Assembly (NCBI GenBank): GCA_963920525.1 | Contig: OY986435.1 | Location: 262,076,962 to 262,140,961 of the forward strand | Direction: 5' to 3' | DNA from: Dichetophora obliterata | Lineage: Eukaryota; Arthropoda; Insecta; Diptera; Sciomyzidae | Length of the DNA stretch: 64,000 bases | In this document: in pieces, positions 32,164-44,417 of the stretch | Numbering within the stretch: the first letter of the stretch is position 1 | Layout of the letters: each line of letters starts with the position of its first letter | The notes under the pieces: generated by a model | Seen by the model: the letters and a program-made list of their open reading frames with translations, nothing else | Told to the model about the DNA's origin: nothing | Database searches by the model: none | Program-made: the position numbers and the translations under genes

Positions 32164-33838
32164 ACTAGCTGAACCCGGTGTGCCTCGCTACCCCCCTCGT
32201 ATAAAATAAAATTAAAAGTATTTATATATTTACAAAAATTTATTTATTTAATTTAATTATTGCAATGCTTCGCCTCTTTTTTTGTTGTAAACCAATTAGA
32301 ATTCAGCACTGAATCGCATGTAATTTGCTTCATGCTCCCCCTTTTTATTTTTAGACCTATAAAAAAGCAGCAATTACACAATCAGCTGTTTCGCAGTCAG
32401 TTGTGGGAGAATGAGAATGGGGCTACCCCACTCTCTATTTTAATTAGCACGTATTATAAAATCAGCTGTTTTGAAGACAGTGGTGGAAGAAAGAGAATAG
32501 GGCTACCCCACTATTTTAATTAATATGTATTTTAAATTTGTGGTAAAGCCGTTAATAGAAGTAGTAAAAAAGTAGGTGCAGAAGTGGGCATGGTCGAAAA
32601 TATTATCATGTAATAAGTATTCCTGAGTCAAAGCTAAACGCTGTGAAAATTTAAGATCGGTTATCAGGTCCAGCCTCCAATATATCGCAAACAAAGGGGC
32701 GTGCTCCGCCCACTTTTCTTTTGGTACGTATAGCTATTCATGCCAATACCATATATAGCAAATACTGCCGCCGTTGGTCAAAAAATGCCCAAGATATGAG
32801 GATTTTAAATTTTGGGTTATATGGGCGAGGCCACGCCCCTTCGTCCACTCACAACTTTATATAGTCAAGAATTTATTAATTCGTAAGAATATCCTATTGT
32901 GAAAATTTAATGACGATCGGTCCAGTAGTTAAGACTATATTGCGATTTTTAATTTTCCTAAAAAGGGAACCACTTTTCTCCTGATACGTATTCTTAATTA
33001 TGCCAATACCATATGTACCAAATAGCATCAACGTAGGTCAAAAAATGCCCAAAATATGGCGATTTAAATTTTTGGGTTTTTTGGGCAGTGCCACGCCCCT
33101 TTGTCCAATAAAAACTTCATATAGCCTATTATTCTTTCCAGAGTCTTAGTAAAATGCTGTGAAAGTTTCAGGAAGATCGGTCCAAGGGTTTGGCCTTCTA
33201 TAAAGCACAAACAAACAAACAAACAGACAGACAGACATTCATTTTTATATATATAGATTGAAAGCAGATTAATTATAATTAAAGTAAAATGGGGCGAAAA
33301 AGGGGGATTTGGTAATAAAAAAATCTATGGCTACCATACCTGTAGATAAAAAGTATATAAAACTTTAGGTAAATACATATTACAAAAAAGTATTTTGTAT
33401 AGCAAACATTGTTGGTGGTATAAGTAAGTATCTGAATTAAAAAATATGGCGACGTTAACAGTATTAAGAGCAATATACTACCAAATAAAAAATAATCCGT
33501 TGGAAGGAACAAATTTGTACAGAGAACAAAAAGTTTAAAACTTCAATTTGACGTGAAAAGGGGCGTGGCGTAAGAAATGTTTATTTCTACCTCGCCTGGA
33601 GTATAATGTGTTTACAATTTGAAGTAAATCTGTTAAAAACTATATGGGAGCAATTACATAATTTTAAAAAGTGGGCGTAAAAGTGGGCGTGGTCGAAAAA
33701 AGTACCCTATTAATCATGCCAGAGTCCCAGTTAAATGCTGTGAAAATTTCAGGAAAATCGGTCCAGAGGTTTGGTCTCCTATAAGGTACAAACAAACAAA
33801 TAAACAAACACACACTCCATTTTATATATATAGACTTT
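32164..33838 (+). repeat. Two copies of an ACTAGCTGAACCCG-type fly repeat
   Basis: The first copy starts with ACTAGCTGAACCCGGTG at 32164 and ends with a CAAA/CAGA run and TTTATATATATAGATT at 33247. Within it a ~270-base unit (GGTCAAAAAATGCCCAA...GGCCACGCCCC) is tandemly repeated (about 32775 and 33038). A shorter second copy (about 33545-33838) ends with the same CGGTCCA...TATATATAGA block. The 300 bases between them are unassigned. Both lie in the Tc1 right half. Confidence 0.6.
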
Positions 33839-34255
33839 ACTGTACCTATTATTTTTTTATGAAAACGGAATGTGTGAATAATTTTGTCCCTTTAAAATCT
33901 GAAAATGCTTGGAGTGAATGTTATTTTTTTATTTAATGGAAAACAATTCTGTTTACTTTTTGTTATTTTTAAATAAACAATAAAGGCATAAGTTTCTCCT
34001 AGAATAAGGTTTTTGAAAACATTAATCTATTTTTTATATATACCTAATTAAATGAAAAAATGGATGCTGTGTGAATATTTTTGTCCGCCTCTGTATCTCA
34101 ACCTATAAAATGTTCATTTTCGTGAGAATAATCTGTTTTCCTTGTAAACTACAGGTTTTTAGTTTTAAGTTCTACTTTTATTACCTTTGTGTTATGTTAT
34201 ATTTTCAAGTTTTATATATTTCAATCAATTAGCTTTTCTCTGTGCAGCTAGTGCT

Positions 34256-34323
34256 TTAATTTATAAGATTACTATCTTGTTGTACTAGCATATCTAATGA
34301 ATAAATAAATAAATAAATAAATA
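34256..34323. repeat. Isolated AAAT-rich LINE tail
   Basis: A stretch ending in (AAAT)n (34299-34323), preceded by ACTATCTTGTTGTACTAGCA, looks like the extreme 3' end of a CR1-like LINE truncated to under 100 bases. A similar (AATCTAAA)-type tail lies at 35020-35055. Confidence 0.35.
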
Positions 34324-34329
34324 CGTATT

Positions 34330-36160
34330 TGGTCAATGTACGTTTTTTCGTACAGGGCATAACTTTTTTGTGGGCGTGGCACAAATTTTTTTTTTTTAAT
34401 TCGGAGGGTTGAAAATAGCACACATTCCAAAAATGTTCGAAAAATGTGACAAGAAAGGGGTTAAAGACAGATAAAGACATCAATTTTTATTTTGTCTTAA
34501 AAATTTTAACTTTATCTTAAAAATTAAAACTCTCCTTTCCGATTCCCCGGGAAAAATTATACAGAATCGGGCTGTAAATGCAGTTTTCATGAATTTGACA
34601 AGCACATTGCATGAAAAAGACGCAAAATTCTGTTAAAATTTTGGAATTGACATTGGCAGAAATAAAGTATTGGTATACGTTTTGTAAGAGATCTGGGAAA
34701 TTGTCAACAGTACCGGTATATAATATATCCGCCAATTCTTGGAGTGATAACTTTTCCAATATTGAGCTAATTTTTTGTAACTTTTTAAATTTTTTTAGTT
34801 GTAAGCAAGGTGATGTACTAACTATTTTAATAACCGAAAATATAATTCAGTAAGAAATTTCTTTACTTTTGCCATTAAATAATGTTGCATATTATTTTTC
34901 TCATTCGCAATTAATTTTATTTCTAGTTCTTAATCAAGTTTAACATAAGTAAAACCAATTGTAATTTAACTTTTTTGCGGCACTCAAAAGACTTGTTCTT
35001 ATATGCCAACATATTTGCTCAATAAATCTAAAAATCTAAATCAATAAATCTAAAAAGCAAGTATAGAAAATTCTAGCCCATAGAATTTGCACTCTTTATC
35101 TCTCATAAAACAAGTCAAATTGATATTTGAAGTTGAAATGAACCCTTTCTATTTCAAAATCTAAATATTGCATGTACTTAGTATAGTATTATATTCATTT
35201 AGATATGACTATAAACTCTTAGTCTATCTAAAATTTTGCACTTATGATAGCAGTGCTAATGAAAGAATATGCATTAAAATAATTAAAATAAATCAAACAT
35301 CATAAAAGTCTACACCGTGCTAAACAGACGTCTTCCGACGCTATGACTGCTACTTTCATTCACCAACACAAGGCTTCAACTAAATGTTGCTGCAATCAAC
35401 AACAACAGCAACAACAACAACGTCGACGAAAGTACGGAAAACACAAAATGTTTATTTAAATATTTTTATTTGCTTTTGCTTAAAGCTAAAAACTTAAAAA
35501 CTCAACTCTCTGCCGTTATACTCGTACAGTATGTATTTGCATTGTTTTAAGACGCTGTGGCAGCACCGGAAGACGAGGTAGCGCAATGGTTGGAAACACA
35601 CCATAAACATGCACAAACCCACATCTTATGATGTTTGCCAATGCATCGATGCAATAATATTGACATGTGGCTTAGCTTCTCCAGGCACGGCTGCCTGAAT
35701 CGTACTTGGAAGCCGAGTCACCCAAGAACTGTATACTATTAAAAAAGCAGAAATGCGTGACTAACGGCGGCTACCGGTAGCCAGACGTCATCATGATCGT
35801 CAACATTAACCTCATCATCCCCATCTACTTCGGTAGCTTAACATCTCGGCACGTTGCTGAGATGCACAACAAACACCAATGAGTGGTAAAACAAAAGCGG
35901 ACAAACACTTTAGGGACGCGTGAATGTGTACACGGCATAATGTCAAAACATGCATGATTGTTTGTATGTAAAAGAGAACCCAATCACGATAACATACGTC
36001 CGAGATGGCCATAAAATAGGATTGCTTGATAGTTTGTCGTTGCCATGGCGACATAAAAACTTGAGACGCTAAGCTTTTAATTAAGATTTTAATAAAAAAA
36101 AAATTCTGCAAACACAATCTTGACTGATTTCCTGAGAACATATTTTATCAATCACGTAAC
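34330..36160. other. No gene recognised; includes CAA microsatellite
   Basis: About 1.8 kb with no recognisable protein. Contains a CAACAG/CAACAA run at 35396-35421 and a second LINE-tail-like AAATCTAAA run near 35020-35055. Frames of up to 108 codons lack motifs. Some of the 35.3-36.1 kb stretch is less AT-rich and may be unique host sequence. Confidence 0.35.
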
Positions 36161-36163
36161 AAT

Positions 36164-36487
36164 GGCCGCATTCAGCGCAGACAACAGTTGGCAACTGTTG
36201 TGCAAAAATTCGCTGAATGGTACAAATTTGGTAGCGCTAACTAAAACTGATAAAGTAGCGAACGCCTTTTAATCGAGCGAACAAATTCTATGCTACATGA
36301 ACACAACTGTTTGCTTAACTGTCAGATGCTGTTACTGACGCTGTTAAATTAATAAACGCAGAAAGAACGCAGCAAATTTATGTGAGAAACCTTTGCAATT
36401 GAATTAAATTTACATAAAAATGAAATTGAATTTAACTTCTGACGTGTAGAGTAGCAACACATTCAGGTGTCTGCGCTGAATGCGGCC
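36164..36487. mobile_element. 324-bp Harbinger-like MITE
   Basis: Ends GGCCGCATTCAGCGCAGACA and exact complement, flanked by AAT on both sides. The 3-bp target and GGCC start suggest the PIF/Harbinger group. The end sequence is related to that of the larger element at 50845-52328 (GCCGCATTCAGTGGAGTCAA). No coding. Confidence 0.7.
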
Positions 36488-36605
36488 AATATGTATATTG
36501 TATTTGACCATAAAAGAGGATTTATATTATAAAATAATTTCTTGTTTGCATGTTATCGAAGGGTTTTTGCAATGTTGGTTTATAGTAGAATGTATCGAAT
36601 AAATA

Positions 36606-37863
36606 TAGGGTCCGCCAAATAACTTTTTTTTTTTGAAAATTCTATAAAAAAAAACTACTGGATATTTTCTCAAATTTCTTTTTTTATTTGAAAGTACAAT
36701 CCTTCCGGTTAATAATGAAAAATAATTTCATTCAAATGGCTGCCTCGGCTGGCCATGCAGTAGCCTACACGATCGGTCCAAGTTTTAAGCACATTATCGA
36801 TTGTGTGCAGCTGTATTTCACCAATGGCTTCACGAATATTGTCCTTTAAAGCGTCAATTGTCTCTGGCTTATCGGCGTAACACTTATCTTTGAGGGCACC
36901 CCACAAATAATAGTCCAACGGTGTCAAATCGCAGCTCCGAGGTGGCCAAACGACATCAGCTCTGCGGCTGATAATGCGTTCTTCAAAAACAGGGCGCAAA
37001 ACATCGAGTGCAGCTTCTGCTGTGTGGCACGTAGCGCCGTCCTGTTGAAACCAAATGTTGCCAATATTCTCCTCTTCAATTTTTGTGTCAAAAATTCGTT
37101 CAACATGGCCCGATAACGAGCGCCATTGACTGTAACGGCAACTCCTTGCTCATTTTCGAAGAAAAATAGTCCAATTATGCCTCTTTTCAATGCATGCATG
37201 CGGGTTTTTTGTGCCCCAAATGCGACAATTTTCCTTGTTTACATACTTGCCAAGATCAAAATGAGCTTCACCTGAAAAGATGATTTTTTTTTGGCAAAAT
37301 CGGCATCTTCTGTAAGTCGATCGCAGGCCCACTTAGCGAAGCGAAAACGCATTGGATGGTCAGTTGGCTTCAACTCCTGAACCAATTGGACTTTGTATGG
37401 CGTCATACCAAGGTCTTTATGCAAAATTCGTCTCAATGATGGCTCTGAAATGTTCAGTTGTTGAGAACGACGGTGAATTGATGTTGATGGCGCTTCACGC
37501 ACACTTTCTGCCACAGCAGCAATATTCTCGGGTGTACGCACTGCTTTTGGCTTTTCACGCTTTGGTTTATCGATGAGGATGCCAGTTTCTTTCACTTTTT
37601 TCACAAGATAACGAACATACGGAGCTGACGATGCTTCTCTTCTTCCAAAATCCGTACGCAATTTTCGCACACATTCTGCAACATTACCATGATTTTCAAA
37701 GTAATGTCGCAATATTTCCCAGCGTTGTTCAAGCGTACACATAACCATATTCGTTCAGCGGAAGGATAAAACTAATTATCTGTCAAATAAGACAGGAGCT
37801 AAGTGTTACCATTCACGAAATAAGCACTATTTGAAAAAAAAAAAAGTTAGATGGCGGACCCTG
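36606..37863 (-). mobile_element. mariner-like element
   Basis: Inverted ends TAGGGTCCGCC... and complement ...GGCGGACCCTG, each followed by a long A/T run, flanked by TA (36604-36605, 37864-37865). At 1,258 bp it is the standard mariner length, with one transposase gene on the minus strand filling the interior. Confidence 0.88.
36709..37748 (-). pseudogene. mariner transposase, frameshifted, first Asp lost
   Basis: The start MVMCTLEQRWEILRHYF opens a helix-turn-helix N-terminus that runs intact for about 150 residues to a T9/A9 homopolymer at about 37282, where the frame shifts. The catalytic core follows in pieces: FSGEAHFDLGKYVNKENCRI, where the first catalytic Asp of the usual SDE motif is Gly; a deletion after NPHACIEK; then FQQDGATCHTAEA (second Asp) and PPRSCDLTPLDYYLWG (third Asp). 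There are 36 residues between the last two Asp, longer than classical DD34D mariners and nearer the DD37D group. The C-terminus to LNEIIFHY is preserved. Confidence 0.85.
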
Positions 37864-37869
37864 TAGAAC

Positions 37870-38640
37870 TAGTATTCGACCCGTGGTCGAAATTCGACCA
37901 TAGTTGATATCAATGCTTTATGTTTTTTTTGCCCCCACGTATAAAAAGTACGTAGGTATATTAACTTTGTCACTCCGTTCGTAACGTCGATAAGGTGGCA
38001 GGTATAGAAAAGTATATATATTCTTGATCAGATCACCTCCTGAGTCGATTTTGCCATGTTCGTCTGTCCATCTGTCCGTCTGTCTGTCTGTCTGTCTGTC
38101 TGTGAAAACCCACCAGAGGAACTTCGGGGAATCTGCCTGTCCCAAGCCAGGAATAGAAGCGGTGAGTGTTTGTTATTGGATGGGCAGTTCATGGGCCGTG
38201 CCCCATGAACTGATCTCATAATGAGTTCATTCTTGAGGCACGGCTCTTGAATGTTCATCTGATTACTGTAAAAGAAAAAGTTTACCTTGAGCCTTGGTTG
38301 TTGGTTGCCAAATTCTTGGAGAAAGCATGGTTTTGATATTAAGTTATCATAAAACCGTCATTGTAATATGCTTTCGATGGACGATCAATCCAACATAACT
38401 TGAAGAGCGGGGACAGTCATCCATCAATGATGAGGAGACCTGATCTATCGTTGTTCTGCAGACCTAATCTTAGAATAAAGGTTTTATGTAGGAAACATTT
38501 AATCTTTGGACCCCGTTGTATAAGCCAATTGGTATACAACGGCTCATGCTTCCTAGTTTTCCAAAAGAGGCTTTTTATTAAGTCTTAATTAGGTTTAAGA
38601 AGTTGCATAAGTAGGATTGTGGTTTACCCAGTTTTACTGA
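37870..38640. repeat. Dispersed repeat with TCTG microsatellite and hairpin
   Basis: A TATATATTCTTGATCAGATC block leads into a (TCTG)n run at about 38058-38103, a combination I recall as common in fly genomes. An 11-bp perfect stem CAGTTCATGGG / CCCATGAACTG at 38185-38212 has a 6-base loop. No gene recognised. Confidence 0.4.
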
Positions 38641-39315
38641 GAAACCAATGGTTATTTTTAACCTAGTCATGTACAATTCTAGTGGCTGAAGGTGTCACAG
38701 TCAAATATAAATGTTCTAAGAACTTTTGGTCTGTAAGACGGGATGTTGAAGAGCCTTGTCAGTTGGAGCCTTGAGCCCAGGTATTGACTGTCGTTGGGCA
38801 TGGCCCTCAGGGTCTTAAATTCGCTCTGGCTGTGGTTTAGGCCAGGAAGGCCGGTGTGAGTTACACTTAAGTTGAACTCGGGTTGGTGATTCCCTTAAAT
38901 TACTAAGAGAATGAAGGTAGATTGAATCTCGCTAATTTCAAACAGTAAATGTTAGGAAGGTAAGCAACTACCGGATCAATATACTGTGACCTTTGGAATT
39001 TGAGAACAGGCTACGAGGAAACCTAAATAGTCTGAGTTGTGTCCACTGAGATTAAGGAACCTGATTGCATGAGTGACGGGCCCAGGATGTTGCCTTAATT
39101 TTTCATGTCAGAGATTGATGACCTTTGATATGAATGTGATGATTTTGTAGCGGCCAAAAATAATGGGTTGTATTATTGGTATTGATACTGAGATAACCCA
39201 TGGTTATTAAAATAACCAAGTCATGTTTAAATTCGAGTGGCTGAATGAGGCACGGTCATGAATAGTGTCTTTTTGACATCAGTGAAAGAGGTTCTGTGGC
39301 ATGTTATTAGGGGAA
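38640..39315 (+). repeat. Diverged direct duplication (~125 bp)
   Basis: The block AACCAATGGTTATTTTTAACC...AGTCATGT...TAGTGGCTGAA...CACAGTCA (38643-38705) recurs as AACCCATGGTTATT...AGTCATGT...GAGTGGCTGAA...CACGGTCA (39193-39265), about 550 bases apart. The intervening stretch (38706-39190) is comparatively GC-rich with no long open frame. It may be part of a non-coding repeat unit. Confidence 0.45.
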
Positions 39316-39486
39316 CCTTTCAGCTTTCGCGGCAGGGGTCAACGTTAAAAACATAGTGGCTTTCTGTCTGTGACCACGATAACAGCCGTAATTTTAGAAC
39401 TATCGTAACAAAATTCAATATATAAGCTTTTTATTCAAAAATAAAGATCAAGTTTGAAAATAAGCAAATTGAAACGAGCACAACGT

Positions 39487-40000
39487 CTACCTCCCATACA
39501 AAGTGACTTTACCAAAACGTAAAAATCTCTTTAAATTCCACAAGAATTAATCTCATGACTTCAAATTTTGCACATATGCTTAAACCATTAATATGCACTT
39601 TGAGTGTGAAATATGTAGAAATCGAATGAAAACCACATCTACCTCCCTTACAAATTGACTTTACCAAAATCTCTTTAAAATCCACAAAAATTAATCTAAT
39701 GACGTCACATTTTGCATTTAAGCTTTAACCCATAATATACAGTTTGAGTATGAAATTTGTAAAAATGGAAAGAAAACCACCGCTATCTCCCATACAAAGT
39801 GACTTTAAGATATCAATAAAATCTGCTTGAATTCCACAAAAATTAGTACAATGGCTTAAAAGTTTGCAAATTAGTTTAAATCTTAACTATGCACTTCGAT
39901 TTTTTTAAATTTAAAAAAAATACTGAAAATCCGCCTACCTGCCATACAAAGTGACGACATCACAATAGTAAAACTTTTAAAAATTAAAAAAAAATAATGT
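39487..40000 (+). repeat. ~150-bp tandem repeat, 3-4 units
   Basis: CTACCTCCCATACAAAGTGAC recurs with small changes at 39487, 39639, 39783 and 39935, giving periods of 152, 144 and 152 bases. Each unit also contains TCCACAA(A/G)AATTA followed by ATGAC/ATGGC and TTTTGCA. No coding potential. Confidence 0.7.
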
Positions 40001-40880
40001 TGAAAATTGATAAGGCTTATAAGCATTAATAAATAAAAATGACTCTCAGATCCAAATGCGAAATATTTGGATAAAAACCACGCCCCCTAAATAAAACAAC
40101 ATTCATGACTTCTTTTAAACTGAAATCCGGCCGTGGAGGTATTTCAACTGCGATCCAGTCAAAGATAATTCCTTTCGAGTACTAGTTTTTTTTTAATTTT
40201 ATTGAAAACCGTTAAGCAAAGTTAAAAATTATTAAATTAATAAACACTTTTATGAATTTTTATTAATAACTAATACAATTTCACAACTGCGGCTTATCAC
40301 AACATCTTGATAAGTCGTCATATGTTTCAAAAAATTCTTTTTAAATTAAGTTTTCTGCCGTAATGCAATAGCAACACCCACTGATGAGATGACGTGTCCT
40401 TTTCCGAAAAATTAAGCAGCTACTTCTTGTAGTTCAAGTGCACAATTCCGTTTTTCGCAGAATTCATTTACTTGAAACATGGTTGCATCGATTTTTTATT
40501 ATGTGGCATATCATTTTCTTGCAATAATCCCTCAGTTAGTTAGTTTGTAGTGGGCCCATGTGCTCCGCGACCCATAGGATCTATTGTGCATGCCCTTGAT
40601 CAACTCTCCAGATTGAGGCTTTTAATAAATTGTAGCATAATTTCTACAAATTTTTACAGGTGCTCCAAATTGTGGATGGAGGCACTACTGTCCCTCCAAA
40701 GTGAAGACGTCTTAGACTGCAGATTGCCGGACATTCACATAGAATGTGTTAAACATGATACTTAAAAATTGCTTACCTTGCCTCTGTCCATTAGTATCGT
40801 TCCAGTATCACTGAATTTTTGGTTTCCCATATTCTGATCTTTTCGGGAATGTAGCCTTTAGCCAGGGTATAGAATGGTTC
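40001..40880. other. No gene recognised
   Basis: AT-rich spacer. The last 150 bases (about 40730-40880) may belong to the LINE remnant that follows but show no readable motif. Confidence 0.3.
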
Positions 40881-40884
40881 GGAT

Positions 40885-41141
40885 TCAGTAAGAGTTCGAG
40901 ATGCTTCTCTTTTGGCAAGGCAGTTCACCAAGGCAGTAGGCTTGCAGGGCCCTTAAGGCCGCTTGATTATCTGAAAGTATGTAGATATGTGCTCCCTTGG
41001 ATTTTCTTTGGAAACATTCCCTAACACATACTTCAGTGGCATACACCTCCGCCTGGAATATGGTTGGCGTGTATCCCATTGGAAGATCTTTTGAGCTCCC
41101 GATTCTCCATTCTCAAGTTTTGACCCATCAGTATACCGTAT
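40885..41141 (-). pseudogene. LINE RNase H domain scrap
   Basis: Minus strand: RYTDGSKLENGESGA, then after a frameshift LPMGYTPTIFQAEVYATEVC and IYILSDNQAALRALQA. These are the first three RNase H motifs (TDGS, QAE, SDNQ) of an I/LOA/R1-group LINE. The WVPGH motif and zinc finger are missing. It ends at the hAT boundary near 41187. Confidence 0.7.
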
Positions 41142-41299
41142 GTGTGAGCCAGGATCAAGTGAGAAAGTCTTACTTCTCCACAGTCAGGGGCGGATCTACT
41201 TAAAGGCTTTTTGGGCTACAGCTCAGCGCCCCGCAGATACTTAGGGCCCCCAAAATCCAATTCTGCTTTTTTTCGCACTTCTGTTCTCGTCGTCAAACT

Positions 41300-42469
41300 G
41301 ACAAACAGACTGTGTTATCGATAGAACTATGTTTATTGAGTGTTTAGTTCATTAATAAGGGATAACTCAAAAGTTATACAGACCGGACCATCCATTCCTC
41401 TTATTGCATATATAATTGAAAGTAATCAGCATAACAAAAGATTTCCTGCTTTTAGTAGGTAAGTAAAAAGAATTATATTTATACTTAAATTGTGACCTTT
41501 TCATGATTTTACAAGGTTATTTGAGCTTTAGGTCAAGTATTTTATGAAAGAAAGCAACAACAACAATAACAACTCTGTAAAAGTTAATCACACACCTGTT
41601 TCGGAAATAGCTGCATGTCGTCTTCAGTAGTCTTGAGTGATTCAGCTGTGACCAACACACTGTTTTACGTGCATATGATCCGTCACATGTTAGAGTAAAT
41701 ACATCTGAACTATTATGACGCTGAATTGTTATTCAGAACCATTCAGAACAAGTGGATTTTTTTTTTATTTTTGGTCAAGCCTTTAATTTTATTAGAGTTG
41801 CTGTGAATGTACAACAATCTTGGTTAATCGCTTGTTTGGCGATAATTACCAGGCGGCGTGACTTTCAAGCTTTAGAGCTGTACCATCCACTTCTTGGATC
41901 GCTTTTTTAACTGACACCAGGTGGCGTGACAAAGTTTTTATTTAAGCTTTGCTTGAAAACTAAGATTATATAAATATTATTTTTTTTTATTTTTTTTTCT
42001 GAATGAAATTTAATCGATTTTTAATGTTAATTTGTGAATTTCTGCACTCATTACAAAGTATTAAAATGTGACGACAGGGACAATATTACATCGATTACCA
42101 CGCTCACTCTACTTATTTTCAGAAAACTATAAAGCTTCTTGTTTATTTTCAGAAAAATATCAAAATTTTATTTTTCAATTTATCTGTTAGAAAATATAAA
42201 AGTGGAGCTGAAATATGAAAACTACAGTTAGATCGAGAAAAAAAAAAGAAATAAATGTGCAAAAATTGAAACTTTTTAGCTTAGAACATAAAGACAAGAA
42301 TAAAATAGCTACAAATCCATTAACAAGCGAAAAGGAAGGGATCTTATCCCAAGAGAATCCAACCGTAGTGAGCAAAAAATTGCAAAATCAGAAAAAAATA
42401 CAAGTGATGAAAATGTGCAAGACTTAAAAAATTAGAAAAAAAATATCAGTAACACACTTCATAGCCAGC
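41300..42469 (+). other. hAT interior, no clear gene
   Basis: AT-rich. A small basic open frame at 42215-42427 (TTVRSRKKKEINVQKLKLFS) could be the N-terminus of the hAT transposase before the LINE insertion, by position and composition only. A GGCGTGAC motif is repeated at 41874 and 41932. Confidence 0.3.
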
Positions 42470-44400
42470 GCTAAAATGAATAATCTAAAAGTCACTCTGC
42501 AGTCTCTAGACATTTCTAAAGCTTATGACTGCGTGGATCTCGTTGTATTAAAAAACATGATGATGAGCATCAATTGTCCAGCCAGTAATATATGTATTTT
42601 AGGTAATGAACTTTCTCTCAAGAAGACGTCTTATTATGGGCACTGATCAGGTGGTAGTCTTCAATGGTCTGCCGCAGGGCAGTGTCCTAAGCCCGACTCT
42701 AATATCTACACCAAATCATTACATTTTATACAGGATGATAACACAGCTATTTTCCAGTTTGCTGATGACTTTGTTTTGGTGTCTACACATAAAGATTTTG
42801 ACGCATCTGTGAACAATCTTAGGTCTAAAGCGAATCGTTTTTGCAGTCTGGTAAATGATTTCAACTTGAAAATCAATGTGCTTAAAACGTGTGCGATGTA
42901 TGAGGCCAAAGGCGCACGGAAAAAAGTTAATTTAATGCTGAATTCATTATTGGTTCCTGATGTCAAGTACATTAAATTTCTTAGTAGAAACATAAAGAAC
43001 AGTCTTACGGTTAAGGAACATTATGACAGGGTCATAAAGGAATCAGTTGCTGCCACAAATGCAATCAAAATGGTGTCCAGTGTCAAAAATGGCTTTTTGC
43101 CTAATGTTGCCCTAAATATGGCAAAAAGTTTTGTCTTCTCCAAGATTGAGTATGCCATTACCTCCATGGCGCATTGTCCACAGTACATAAATAAAAAGGT
43201 CATGACATTTCAAAATGGAATGCTAAGACGGTGCCTTGGTCTGAATTAATCGACTCCAGTTCACGTTTTATATGCTCTATCGTTAATGCTGCCACCCAAG
43301 GAGAGAGCTATCTATCTCGCATCAAAAGAATTGCTGAAAATCAAAATTTTTAATTTAAATCTGTATAATCTGATCATGAAGAACTGCTCGCAAAGGTCTA
43401 CAGTTACATCTATTCGTTGTTCAAAGACATTTTTGACAATACACCAAATTTCTCCGCGACCATAGGCAATCCTCCAAAACATAAAGTCATCCTAAATCTT
43501 ATCGATAAAAGAAAAAGTGATGTTCCTTTGCTAGTGTTGAGGATGATATACAATAAAAAAACCTCATCTTTAAAATCCATTGGTTTCGTCATTTTCGCTA
43601 CTGATGCATCGATTCATGAAAACTCATCAGTAACATTTCTAACGGACAAAATTTTCTTTTTAAAATCAATTCTAAGGTTTCTTCATTGACGGGTGAGCTG
43701 GTAGCCATCAAAAAAAAGCTGTGGATGTTATTATTGAGGACAACTTTAAGAGATGTGTAATCTTCTCGGACAGTAAAAATGCCTGTATGCTTTTAAACGA
43801 TCCTTTGTCAGACAATTATTTAGTAAGAGACATCATGGACACCATTGCAGACAGTGCAGTTGAAAAAGTGATATTTATCTGGTCTCCGGCTCATGTAGGA
43901 TTATTTTTCAATGAGAGGGCGGACTACTTTGAGAAGTTTGCTGCCACCCATGTTGTGCAATTCCAGTCAAGTTTACACTCAAAGAGGCGTGTTGCAGGAT
44001 TTACAGCATCCTTAAGGAACAATCGAATGTATCGTTCAATGAGACTTCCAGAGAGAAAGGCATTTTGTTTTACAAGATTTTCAAGGGGCTACCTGCCAAG
44101 CACTGGTTTACTGGGACGGATTTTTCAACATATGAAATTAAGCTGATAAACAGACTTCTGGTTGGACACACTTATAATAAAGCTTATCTTTTTATGATAA
44201 AAGCAGAAGACTCTGATTTGTGTTCACTTTGCAATCTTAAAGAGGATGACAATCATTTGGTTTTTGTGTGCAACCGCTTTACGAATATTCGCAATAAATA
44301 CAGCTTTCATCGAATCTATAATAACTTGGAGGAGTTGCTCATTGCGAGAAACATGAAGGATTACAGAAGCATCGTGAACTTTAATCCAGGAAGCTAAAAT
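42470..44400 (+). pseudogene. I-group LINE remnant: RT and RNase H
   Basis: A 5'-truncated LINE starting at RT motif A (LDISKAYDCVDLVVLKN). Motif B is GLPQGSVLSPTLI, in another frame, and motif C is FQFADDFVLVSTH. The thumb continues open to 43249 (MLRRCLGLN). RNase H follows in fragments: IFATDASIHENSS, GELVAIKKAVD, VIFSDSKNACMLL, IFIWSPAHVGLFFNERADYF. The C-terminal zinc motif CSLCNLKEDDNHLVFVC ends at 44397. At least four frame breaks. The GLPQGS motif B and RNase H point to the I group. It abuts the next LINE without a clear tail. Confidence 0.75.
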
Positions 44401-44417
44401 CGAAATCTAAGCAATAT

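Larger units (their letters stand above)
30773..34093 (+). mobile_element. Decayed Tc1 element with IR/DR ends
   Basis: Outer ends CAGAGGC(T/G)GACAAAA and complement are flanked by TA (30771-30772, 34094-34095). Inner repeats GGGACAAAATTATTCACACA (near 30980) and its complement (about 33868-33890) give the inverted-repeat/direct-repeat pattern of some Tc1 elements. The transposase pseudogene is at 31165-32150. The right half is interrupted by a ~1.7-kb repeat insertion (32164-33838). Confidence 0.8.

Noticed and set aside
38024..38258. Ser/Val/Cys- or Thr/Asp/Arg-rich repeat proteins
   Set aside because: They are translations of a TCTG microsatellite in several frames.
42215..42427. hAT transposase N-terminus
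   Set aside because: Basic composition and position fit, but no BED finger or other motif is visible, so it is not annotated as a gene.
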